Positions 53,251 to 61,968 of a DNA stretch of 64,000 nucleotides are shown piece after piece. The first letter of the stretch is position 1. Each line of letters begins with the position of its first letter. The notes under the pieces are model-generated. The model was not told where the DNA came from. It saw nothing but the letters and a program-made list of their open reading frames with translations, and ran no database searches. Source of the stretch: VAZQ01 sp963725065 (GTDB lineage Bacteria; Pseudomonadota; Alphaproteobacteria; Rhizobiales; Xanthobacteraceae); contig CAVRXD010000010.1 in the NCBI GenBank assembly GCA_963725065.1, positions 24,343-88,342 on the forward strand, in the 5' to 3' direction. A program made the translations under genes and the position numbers.

Positions 53251-54408
53251 TCACGGCTGCGCGAATCGAGGGAACAGACGAAGCGCGTTGCCGCGCTCGA
53301 TCGCCTGCAGCTCGTCGGGCTGAAAGCCGAACGCGGCCAGGCCGGCGACGGTTTGCGCCATCATGCCGGGGGGCGCCCAGGGATAGTCGCTGCCGAACAG
53401 CACCTGGTCGGCCGACACCAGAGTCATCAGGGGCCCGAGCCCTTCCGGGCTGGCCTGCTGCGCGACGTCATAATAAAGCCGCTTGAGCTCATGCATGGCG
53501 CCGTTCGGAAGGCGCGGATTGACCGCCTCGGTAATCCGCGCGAGCCGCGAGATCCGGCCGGCCAGCAGCGGCACGGCGCTGCCGGCGTGCGAGAAGATGT
53601 AGCGGATGTCGGAACAGCGAGACAGCGTGCCGCTGTACAGCAGGCTGGTCACCGCGCGCACGGTGTCGAACAGAAATTCGACCACCGCATCCGCCACGTC
53701 GGGGATGAGCCCTTCGCAGCACGGCGCCGCCGTCGGGTGGAAGTACACGACCGCCTTGCGCCTGTTGAGCTCGTCGAATACCGGCGCGAACGCCGCGTCG
53801 CCCGGCCACCTGTCGCCGTAGCTGGTCATCAGCACGATGCCGTCGGCACCGAGCACGTCGAAGGCGTACTCGATTTCGCGCAGGCTGCCCTCGATATCGG
53901 GCAGCGCCAGCGAGGCGAACACACCGAACCGGCCGGGATAATCGCGCGCGACCTGCGCCGCATAGTCGTTGCAGTAACGCGCCACGCTGCGGCTCCTGGC
54001 CACGTCACCCGACCACACGCCCGGATCGGACAGCGAGGTGATCGCGGTCGCCACGCCATTGCGGTCCATTTCCGCGATCGACTGTTCCGGGGTCCATTGC
54101 AGCGGGCCGTGCAGCGGCAGCGGCGCGTTGTGCCGGTTGACCCATTTCAGCCCCATGTCGGTGACGTAGCGCGGCGGCACGATGTGGTGGTGCACGTCGA
54201 CGCGGTGAGGCTTGGCGGCCGCGGCGGCGTTCTGCCTGCCGGCATCAGATTTCGCTTTCGGCGCCTTCTTCGTCCCCGGCACCCCCGTCGCCGAAAAGGC
54301 CAAGGAAGAACGGCGGGGCTCGCAGCAACCCCCACATGCAGCGAAGCCGTGGCGGAAGCGGGAGATCGGGCGGGACGCGCTCTCGCCCACACCAACTTGC
54401 ATCGTCAT
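53251..54408 (-). CDS. Amidohydrolase 2 family protein, paralogue of 51056
   Basis: About 385 residues; ATG 54408 gives a start MTMQVGVGESASRPISRF with an odd Ala/Lys-rich lead-in before the catalytic domain, and a later start is possible. Zinc HxH in RVDVHHHIVPPRYVTD; LSDPGVWSGDVARS, GADGIVLMTSYGDRWPGDAA, YIFSHAGSAVPLLAGR and FGSDYPWAPPG. It is related along the whole length to the protein at 51056 but has no leader. Such proteins resemble 6-methylsalicylate or resorcylate decarboxylases. It is 16 bp... downstream of the receptor's 5' region on the same strand and so may not be co-transcribed with it in the usual order; it would be read first, then the receptor at 52212. Confidence 0.82.
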   Translation of the reverse strand: MTMQVGVGESASRPISRFRHGFAACGGCCEPRRSSLAFSATGVPGTKKAPKAKSDAGRQNAAAAAKPHRVDVHHHIVPPRYVTDMGLKWVNRHNAPLPLHGPLQWTPEQSIAEMDRNGVATAITSLSDPGVWSGDVARSRSVARYCNDYAAQVARDYPGRFGVFASLALPDIEGSLREIEYAFDVLGADGIVLMTSYGDRWPGDAAFAPVFDELNRRKAVVYFHPTAAPCCEGLIPDVADAVVEFLFDTVRAVTSLLYSGTLSRCSDIRYIFSHAGSAVPLLAGRISRLARITEAVNPRLPNGAMHELKRLYYDVAQQASPEGLGPLMTLVSADQVLFGSDYPWAPPGMMAQTVAGLAAFGFQPDELQAIERGNALRLFPRFAQP

Positions 54409-54668
54409 CGAAATCCCACGACCTCCGCGCCGCACGCCGGTGCGGATGTTGGCCCCATTCCCGCGGCCTGTCCATTTGGGCGACCCCCGTCCGCGTGGGA
54501 AAATATGCGACCAACGGGGAATTGAAATCGCACGCGTAATCCCATTCAATTGCACCACTAGGCTGTGCTGCCCAGGGCCGCGGCGCAAAGGGCGGACGGG
54601 AGAGAAGCCCACGGGCGCACGCGCAAGTGCATCCGCACAGGGCCGAGCGACAGACCGGGAGGAACCGC

Positions 54669-55736
54669 ATGGCGTCCGTCGCGATCCGCGACGTCAGAAA
54701 GGCGTTCGGAGCCATCGAGGTCATCCATGGCGTCGATGTCCTGATCGACGACGGCGAGTTCGTCGTCCTGGTCGGCCCGTCGGGATGCGGCAAGTCGACC
54801 CTGTTGCGGATGATCGCGGGGCTCGAAAACATCACCTCGGGCGAGATCCGCATCGGCGAGCGCATCGTGAACAAGATGCCGCCGAAGGAGCGCGACATCG
54901 CCATGGTGTTCCAGAACTACGCGCTCTACCCGCACATGACGGTCGCCGCCAATATGGGGTTCTCGCTCATGCTGCGCCGCGCGTCCAAGAGCGAGATCGA
55001 ACGGCGCGTCACCGGGGCCGCCGACATCCTGGGACTCGGCCCCCTGCTCGACCGCTATCCGCGCCAGCTCTCCGGCGGCCAGCGCCAGCGCGTCGCCATG
55101 GGCCGCGCCATCGTGCGCGACCCCCGCGTCTTCCTGTTCGACGAGCCGTTGTCGAACCTGGACGCCAAGCTGCGCGTCGCCATGCGCACCGAGATCAAGG
55201 AGTTGCATCAGCGCCTGAAGACGACGACCGTCTACGTCACCCACGATCAGATCGAGGCCATGACGCTCGCGGATCGCATCGTGGTGATGCATGACGGCGT
55301 GGTCGAGCAGATCGGGGCGCCGCTCGAGCTTTATGACCGACCACAAAACCTGTTCGTCGCGGGCTTCATCGGCTCGCCGGCGATGAACTTTCTCAACGGG
55401 ACGATCCGCGCCAACGGCGCGCTGGCATTCGAGGGCGCCCACGGCGTCCGCCTGCCGCTCTCGGCGGCGCCGGCGGGAAGCGATGGGCGCCCGGTCATCT
55501 ATGGCATCCGGCCGGAGCATTTCGTCATCGCCGACGACGGGGCGGAGGCCGAGGTTCAGGTGGTCGAACCGACCGGCTCCGAGCTGCAGATTGCAGCCAA
55601 GCTCGGCGGCGACGACATCATCGCGGTGTTTCGCGAACGCCACGACTTCAAGCCGGGCGACAAGATCCGGCTCAAGCCCGATCCGCGACTGGCGCATCTG
55701 TTCGATGAGCCGAGCGGCAAACGCCTCAACGCATGA
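54669..55736 (+). CDS. Sugar-type ABC transporter ATPase (MalK/UgpC class)
   Basis: 355 residues from ATG 54669 behind CGGGAGGAACCGC. Walker A LVGPSGCGKSTLLRMIAGL, Q-loop MVFQNYALYPHMTVAANM, signature QLSGGQRQRVAMGRAI, Walker B VFLFDEPLSNLDAKLRV, and a C-terminal TOBE domain (VIYGIRPEHFVIADDG). First gene of an ATPase-receptor-permease-permease operon. Complete and intact. Confidence 0.93.
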   Translation: MASVAIRDVRKAFGAIEVIHGVDVLIDDGEFVVLVGPSGCGKSTLLRMIAGLENITSGEIRIGERIVNKMPPKERDIAMVFQNYALYPHMTVAANMGFSLMLRRASKSEIERRVTGAADILGLGPLLDRYPRQLSGGQRQRVAMGRAIVRDPRVFLFDEPLSNLDAKLRVAMRTEIKELHQRLKTTTVYVTHDQIEAMTLADRIVVMHDGVVEQIGAPLELYDRPQNLFVAGFIGSPAMNFLNGTIRANGALAFEGAHGVRLPLSAAPAGSDGRPVIYGIRPEHFVIADDGAEAEVQVVEPTGSELQIAAKLGGDDIIAVFRERHDFKPGDKIRLKPDPRLAHLFDEPSGKRLNA

Positions 55737-55753
55737 CAACGGAGGAAACAGCC

Positions 55754-57072
55754 ATGACCATTACCCGCCGTGCCCTGGTCACAAGCGGCACCGCACTGCG
55801 CCGCCGCCGGCGCGCTCACCGGTCCGGCCTTGCTCGACTGGGCCAAGGCCTGGGCGCAGACGGCGCCGTGGAAGCCGGAGAGCGGCGCGCAGCTGTCCAT
55901 GCTGCGGTGGAAATATTTCGTGCAGTCCGAGGACGACGCGTTCGTGGCGCTGATCGATGCCTTCACCAAGGCGACCGGCGTGAAGGTCAACATCTCGCGC
56001 GAATCCTATGAAGACGTGCAGCCGAAGGCGTCGGTCGCCGCCAATACCGGCGCCGGACCGGACCTGTTCTGGGGTCTCTACTCGCTGCCGCACCTGTTCC
56101 CGCAGAAATGCGTCGACGTCAGCGACGTCGCCGATTACCTCGGCAAGAAGTACGGCGGCTGGGTGCCGAGCGCGGTCACCTATGGCAAGAGCGGCAACAA
56201 GTGGATCGCCATCCCGATCTGTTACAGCGGCAACATGCAGAACTACCGGATCTCTTCGCTGAAGAAAGCGGGGTTCTCCAAGTTTCCGGCGACGACGGAC
56301 GAATATCTCGAATTCGCCAAGGCCACGAAACGCAACGGCACGCCCGGCGGAATGGCGCTCGGGCACGCCTCCGGCGACGGCAACGGCTGGGTCCATTGGT
56401 GCCTGTGGGCGCACGGCGGCAATCTGGTCGACAAGGACGACAAGGTGATCCTCAACTCGCCCGAAACCGCAAAGGCGCTCGAATACGCCAAGCAGCTGTA
56501 CGAAAACATGATCCCGGGCGTCGCCTCGTGGAACGACGCCTCCAACAACAAGGCGTTCCTCGCGGGCGAAATCCATTGGACCGACAACGGCATCTCGATC
56601 TACGTCGCGGCCACCAAGGACCCCACCAAGAAGGAGATCGCCGAGGACATGGACCACGCGTTCTGGCCCATCGGCCCGGCCGGCAAACCGACCGAGCTGC
56701 ACCTGATGTATCCGGTGCTGGCGATGAACTACACCAAGTATCCGCAAGCCTCCAAGGCGCTGATCGCTTACATGCTGGAGGCCGACCAGTTCAACAAGTG
56801 GATCGATTTCGGCGCAGGGTTATCTGACCCACTGCCTCAACGCGTATCATTTCAATCCGGTCTGGACCGCCGACCCCAAGCGCACGGTGTTCCGCGACGC
56901 CGCCAAGCGTTCGTTGACCGCCGGCGGCCTGGGCTCGGTCGGCGAAAAGGCGGCGACCGCGATCGCCGATTTTCTGGTGCTCGACATGTTCGCCAACTAC
57001 TGCACCGGCCGCGAGGACGTGAAAGGCTCGATCGCGCAGGCGGAACGGCAAGCCCGGCGGATTTATCGGTGA
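55754..57072 (+). pseudogene. Sugar-type ABC receptor (SBP family 1), two frameshifts
   Basis: ATG 55754 has GGAGGAAACAGCC upstream and starts a Tat-type leader MTITRRALVTSGTAL; an extra C near 55795 shifts the frame to ALTGPALLDWAKAWAQ. The receptor body follows (WKYFVQSEDDAFVALIDAF, NISRESYEDVQPKASVAAN, GNGWVHWCLWAHGGN) until an extra G near 56817 shifts to GYLTHCLNAYHFNPVWTADP and the end near IYR. Both are +1 in G/C runs, so it may be an intact 440-residue protein in the cell. Ligand unknown, probably a sugar or polyol. Confidence 0.8.
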
Positions 57073-57134
57073 GCCGGACAATGCCGCGGCGGTGTTCTCG
57101 GCGCGGCACGTGCCCGGGGCGTGAGGGCCCGTAG

Positions 57135-58098
57135 ATGGCCGATACGCTGTTCGAGCGTCAGGTACCGTCGCGCGCAACGCGCGACAGTACCGCGTGGGAG
57201 CGGCTCAAGGTCCATCGCGACTGGCTCGGCATGTGGTTCATGCTGCCGGCGCTGGCGATCCTGATCCTGTTCCTGGCCTACCCGCTCGGGCTCGGCGTGT
57301 GGCTCTCGTTCACCGACGCGCGCATCGGCCGCACCGGCGCGTTCATCGGCACCGAGAATTATGAATGGCTGTGGGGCGACAGCGTATTCTGGCTCTCGGT
57401 GTTCAACACGCTCCTCTACACCGTGGTTGCCAGCATCATCAAATTTGCCGTCGGGCTCTATCTCGCCGTGCTGCTCAACCACAGCCTGCCATTCAAGGCG
57501 ATCATCCGCTCGATCGTGCTGATCCCATTCATCGTACCCACCGTGCTCTCGGCGATCGCGTTCTGGTGGCTCTATGACAGCCAGTTCTCGATCATCTCGT
57601 GGTCGCTGCGCCAGATCGGCGTGATCACCACCAATATCGATTTTCTCGGCGACCCGTGGAACGCCCGCTGGTCGGCGGTACCCTTCGCCAACATCTGGCG
57701 CGGCGTGCCGTTCGTCGCGATCACGCTGCTGGCGGGATTGCAGACCATGCCGCCGTCGCTCTACGAGGCCGCCACCATCGACGGCGCCAGCCAGTGGCAG
57801 ATGTTTCGCTACATCACCTATCCGCTGCTCACCCCGATCATCGCCGTGGTGATGACCTTCTCGGTGCTGTTCACCTTCACCGACTTCCAGCTCATCTGGG
57901 CGATCTACGCGCGGCGGCCCGGTCAACGCCACCCACCTGATGGCGACGCTGAGCTATCAGCGCGCGATCCTGTCGGGCTATCGGCGAAGGCGCCGCTACT
58001 TCATCGGCGATGATCCCGGTCCTGGCCGGCCGTGATCATGCTCTCGGTGGTTCGGCTCGCAGCGACGGAAATGGCAGCAGGGCGAAAATAATGACTCA
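57135..58098 (+). pseudogene. Sugar-type ABC permease A (MalF/UgpA class), C-terminal frameshifts
   Basis: ATG 57135. Six membrane helices (MLPALAILILFLAYPLGLGV, IRSIVLIPFIVPTVLSAIAF) and the EAA loop LYEAATIDGASQWQMFRYIT. After FTDFQLIWAI the frame breaks near 57912: the expected continuation RGGPVNATHLMATLSYQRAI, then IMLSVV, is found in the other frames up to the tail KWQQGENND. At least three indels are needed. The tail and the stop lie inside a 91-base tandem repeat (58067-58285), so which copy ends the gene is uncertain. Confidence 0.75.
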
Positions 58099-58285
58099 GC
58101 TCGGCCGCCGCCGCATTTTGTCTTGCCGCGAACGGGGCAAGCCCCCGCGCACGGTGCCGGAAATGGCAGCAGGGCGAAAATAATGACTGAGCTCGGCCGT
58201 CGCTGCATTTTGTCTTGCCGCGAACGGGGCAAGCCCCGCGCGCGGTGCCGAAAATGGCAGCAGGGAGAGAGCAATGACTGAGCTC
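58067..58285. repeat. Tandem repeat of 91-92 bases at the permease gene junction
   Basis: Copy 1 58067-58158, copy 2 58159-58249, start of copy 3 58250-58285. Each copy begins GGAAATGGCAGCAGGG, includes AATGACT(G/C)AGCTC, and the two full copies go on to CATTTTGTCTTGCCGCGAAC and GGGGCAAG, which contain a short palindrome (CTTGCC/GGGCAAG). The unit carries the last codons of permease A and the overlapping first codons of permease B. Confidence 0.85.
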
Positions 58286-59186
58286 CTCGCCGGCGCCAAG
58301 GCCATCCGTGCGGTATCGGCTGCCGATCACTCTGAAGGGCATGAGCTATCTCGAATTGCTGCCGCGGCGGCTGGTGACGCTCTATCTGCCGCTCGGGCTG
58401 ATCATGCTCGTGCTGCTGTTTCCGTTCTACTGGATGGCGTTGACCGCCATCAAACCCGACGAGCAGCTCCTGAATCTCGATTGCTTCAATCCGTTCTGGA
58501 CCTGGACGCCGACGCTCAAGCATATCCAGAAGCTGCTGTTCGAGACGCACTATCCGCTATGGCTCTGGAACACGACCATGGTCGCCATGGCCTCGACCAT
58601 CCTGTCGATCGTGGCGAGCGTGCTCGCGGCCTATGCCATCGTGCGGCTGCGCTACCGCGGCGCGCAATGGATCGGCGGGGCGATCTTTCTTGCCTACCTC
58701 ATTCCGCCGTCGATCCTGTTCATCCCGCTTTCCACGGTCGTGTTCCAGTACGGCCTGTTCGACACGCCGTTCGCGTTGATCCTCACCTATCCAACCATAT
58801 TGATCCCGTTCTCGACTTGGCTGCTGATGGGTTATTTCAAGACCATTCCGTTCGAACTCGAGGAATGCGCGCTGATCGACGGCGCGAGCCGCTGGCAGAT
58901 CCTCACCAAGATCGTGTTGCCGCTGGCGGTGCCGGGATTGATCTCGGCCTTCATCTTCTGCTTTACGCTGTGCTGGAACGAGTTCATCTACGCGCTCACC
59001 TTCATCTCCTCGACCCAGCACAAGACGGTGCCGGTGGCGATCGTCAACGAATTCGTCGACGGCGACATCTATCGCTGGGGCTCGTTGATGGCCGGAGCGC
59101 TGGTTGGATCACTGCCGCTGGTGGTGCTCTATGCGTTCTTCGTCGAACACTACGTTTCGGCGATGACGGGGGCCGTGAAGGAATAG
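58274..59186 (+). pseudogene. Sugar-type ABC permease B (MalG/UgpE class), one frameshift at the start
   Basis: The natural start is ATG 58274 (MTELLAGAKAI, GGGAGAGAGCA upstream). A one-base shift near 58305 then leads to RYRLPITLKGMSYLELLPRR. From there the frame is intact to the TAG at 59186, with six helices, the EAA loop LEECALIDGASRWQILTKIV and the C-terminal YALTFISSTQHKTVPVAIVN. GTG 58308 could start the intact part and give a nearly complete 292-residue permease, so the gene may still work. Confidence 0.82.
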
Positions 59187-59399
59187 CGGCCGCACGTCCC
59201 GCGCGCGCACGCGTTGAATATCGCGGCCTCGCCGGCCATCCCTGCTTGACAGAAAGGCGCGCTCGCCGTCTGAAAGGCGGGGGCCATCCCCGGCAGCGCA
59301 AGCGGCCAGGCCGCCCCGCGCGGGGTTGTGTGCAAAGACATTATTCTGGATTAGGACCGGTGGATGGAGTTGGAGGGGTCGACAGCCGAAGAACTCGCC

Positions 59400-59680
59400 A
59401 TGAAGCCCATGCGCACCGCTATGATCCTGCTCGCCGTTTGCCCGTTGACCGCCATTATCGATGCCCGCCCGAGCGGCGCCGAAACCTATCGCCCCTGGTG
59501 CGTGCAGTACTCCGGCCGCAGCGGTGCCAGGAGTTGCGCTTTCACCTCCTTCGAACAATGCATGATGACGGCGGGTCCCGGCACCGGCGGTTGGCGCGGT
59601 GACAGAACCCATGAACCGGCCCGTGGTACGGCCCGAACAGCCCCAGCACCACGGGTCAGGGTGGTCGGGCGAGGAGATGA
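59400..59680 (+). pseudogene. DUF3551 secreted protein, decayed
   Basis: Starts MKPMRTAMILLAVCPLTAI with a signal peptide, then the family hallmark YRPWCVQYSGRSGARSCAFT and SFEQCMMTAGPGTGG. The expected C-terminal block (CxQNPWxGPWYGPNSP) is in another frame, in which TGC and TGG appear to have become TGA. One shift and two nonsense codons argue for real decay, not only sequence error. DUF3551 genes occur in many copies in Bradyrhizobium-like genomes. Confidence 0.65.
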
Positions 59681-59803
59681 TCCGCTCGTTTGCCGCCCAT
59701 CGCGCGCGCGCCGTCAAACCGCGTTCGTCGTCCGCCGCTTGCAGGAGTTGAACAGTTGACCAACGCATGCAGATGCATTGAAGACCCGCGAGGATAGCGC
59801 ACG

Positions 59804-60484
59804 ATGGACTTGACTATCCTGGCCTACGCGACTCTTGGGCTTTCTCTGTTCGTGTCTGCGGTCAAGATGGGCGGCTGGATCCTCCATGCCGATCCCCGCA
59901 CGATCCTCAACGGCGGACGCTGGGCGCTGGTCGCCTTTGCCGCCCTCGCGCTCGGCGTCCTGGTATGGCTCGTGATGACCGGCCGGTGGTCCTCGGCCAT
60001 GACGCTCTGCGGCCTTCATGCTGCCGATATTCGTGCAGGCCGCACCGCGCTGGCGGGTTTTGTTTGGCCCCCTCAATGCCATGCGAAGCGACTTTCCTCC
60101 CATCACACCGGATTTAGTACCCCGCGCGGCGGCTTTTCGAACGCGCGCGACATGACCGATCCGGAACTGGTGCAGCAGTCACTCGCCGTTCTGAGGGCCT
60201 ATCTCGCGCAAGCCGGCGCGCAAACGGCGACGCAGCAAATCGAGCACACGCCGGCATATCTGCAGGCCGGAAACGGCGCGGGGACGGGGTCGGGCAATGG
60301 GCGGTTGCGCATGTCGACGGAGGAAGCGCTCGACATCCTCGGGCTCGAACCGACCGCGACCGCCCAGGAGATCAGGGACGCATACTGCCGCCTTGAGCAA
60401 AAGGTCGATCCGGAACTGGGCGGCACGCACTACCTGATGGCGAAGATCATCGAGGCCGAGAAGCATGTCCTCGCGCGAGCATAG
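59804..60484 (+). CDS. J-domain-like (TIM14-type) membrane protein, two compensating frame breaks
   Basis: 226 open codons from ATG 59804. Two N-terminal helices (LAYATLGLSLFVSAVKM; ALVAFAALALGVLVWLV). The middle (about 60015-60140) is out of frame relative to a better reading (FMLPIFVQAAPRWRVLFGPL then NAMRSDFPPITP), so two compensating indels are likely. C-terminal 60 residues are a TIM14-like J-domain (EEALDILGLEPTATAQEIRD, THYLMAKIIEAEKHV) but the HPD loop reads KVDPELGG, so the His that activates DnaK is missing. Confidence 0.7.
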   Translation: MDLTILAYATLGLSLFVSAVKMGGWILHADPRTILNGGRWALVAFAALALGVLVWLVMTGRWSSAMTLCGLHAADIRAGRTALAGFVWPPQCHAKRLSSHHTGFSTPRGGFSNARDMTDPELVQQSLAVLRAYLAQAGAQTATQQIEHTPAYLQAGNGAGTGSGNGRLRMSTEEALDILGLEPTATAQEIRDAYCRLEQKVDPELGGTHYLMAKIIEAEKHVLARA

Positions 60485-60496
60485 ACGGTGGCCGCT

Positions 60497-60560
60497 CTAG
60501 CGCGGTGGATTTGACGTTCCTGTCACCGTGCCGCAAGTTCGTTCAGAAAGCCACACCAAG
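60497..60560. repeat. Degraded palindrome of the GTGTGGCGGATTTGAC type
   Basis: CTAGCGCGGTGGATTTGACG and CAGAAAGCCACACCAAG are decayed ends of the element seen intact at 12530-12607. The right CTAG is lost and the inner arm is shortened. Confidence 0.6.
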
Positions 60561-60571
60561 ATCATGACTTG

Positions 60572-60652
60572 CTAGTGTTCCTTCGATCCCGAAGTTCGCA
60601 TCAGAGGGAGCCGCGCGGCAAGGGTTTGCGAACTTCGGAAACCGGGACATGT
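60572..60652. repeat. Degraded palindrome of the GTGTCC..TTCCGAAGTTCGC type
   Basis: CTAGTGTTCCTTCGATCCCG on the left; TTTGCGAACTTCGG followed by AAACCGGGACATGTGAG on the right, where the final CTAG has changed. The GTG start codon of the permease gene lies within this altered end. Confidence 0.65.
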
Positions 60653-61968
60653 GAGCGAGATGGCCCATCGCCGGCATGACCTTTGGCTGCTGATCAGGTT
60701 GGCCGCGCAGAACGTCGGCCGCCGGCGGCTGCGAGCGATCTTTCTCAGCGCAGCCGTGATGCTCGGCGTCGGCATCGCTTTCGCCGAGCTTCGTCGCGGG
60801 CTGGGCATTGCGCGATGGCATGACGACCAGCTTTTCCCGCATGGGCGCCTGATCCGCGGTCGTTCCACGCGCGACGCTCGTGAATATCACGTCGAGCCTT
60901 TTGACTGTCCAACCCACCGACGAGACCCTCCCCGCCGACTTGGCAGCGCGGATCGCAGCGATCCCCGGCGTCGGGGAAGTGGCGCCGCAGCGCATCGTCC
61001 CCGCGCTGGTCGAGGGAAACGCCGCGAACCTGATGTCCATCCGGCGCACGACCTCTCGGTGCTGACCTGGCTGGCCCAACGCCAGTCGGGGCCGGTCGAG
61101 GGCCTGATCGCGGGCGGCGGCCTCGCCGCACGGCTCGGCGAATTGGTCAGCGTGTGCGGGATGCCGATGCGCATCTACGGCCGGCTCGGCAAGACCGGGG
61201 TCGGTCCGTTCGACGACTCCTACTTCCTCGAGCTTCGGCGCACTCGCCGACATGGTTTCGTTCTGCCGCACGGCCGACGCGCGGGGTGCTCCCAGGCCAA
61301 CGTGGTAAAACCGCAGGACAAGCCACAAGACGAGCCGCCGGTCCCCGGCATGAGCCATGCCGGCGACGTCTGCTCACCGGACCTGGCGCTCGATCGGGTA
61401 TCGGCCTTCCGGGTCAACAACTCTCGCCCGGCGCAAGAGTGGACGAAGTCAAGTTCGCGCTCGCGCGGCTTCCCGACGTCAAGATCGTCGAAGGCAACAC
61501 CGTGATCACCTCCTCGCGGCAGGCGTTGAGCACGCTCCTCATCGGCATTGCCGCCTTCACCGCATTCCAGCTCATTGCTCTGCTGATCCTGGTGTCGCTG
61601 TTGTTCTCGGCGATCGTGCAGGAGCGCTACCGCGAAGTCGGTCTCCTGGCGGGCGATGGGGGCGAAGCCCAATCAGGTGATGACGATCATTCTCACCGAA
61701 GCGGCGATCATCACCGGCCTGGGCGGCATCGCCGGACTCGGCTTCGGCGCTGCCATGCTGTTGCTGTTCGCCCGCTCGCTCGGTTTCTATTTCGGCCTGC
61801 TCGGCGTGCCGTTCTCCGGCCGCCGCTGGGCGGTGCTGCAAGATCAGCGCCATTCTCGCGATCTCGTTTTCGGCGATCCTCGGACTGGTGGGCGCTTTTC
61901 TGCCGGCATGGCGAGCGCGCCGAATGGGCGCCCTATGCGCTGATTTAGGCAGAAGGCCGATGACGTGA
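60651..61968 (+). pseudogene. FtsX/MacB-type ABC permease, many frameshifts
   Basis: Start GTG 60651 (MSEMAHRRHDLWLLIRLAAQ) and first helix LRAIFLSAAVMLGVGIAFA. Pieces in different frames then follow the FtsX layout: ITSSLLTVQPTDETLPADLA, VDEVKFALARLPDVKIVEGN, the helix LLIGIAAFTAFQLIALLILV, QERYREVGLLAG|MGAKPNQVM (family motif ...REIGLLRAIGA...), AAIITGLGGIAGLGFGAAML and LVGAFLPAWRARRMG. At least five shifts. The TGA (61966-61968) overlaps the GTG of the ATPase gene. Possible lipoprotein, peptide or antibiotic export pair; function unknown. Confidence 0.65.
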
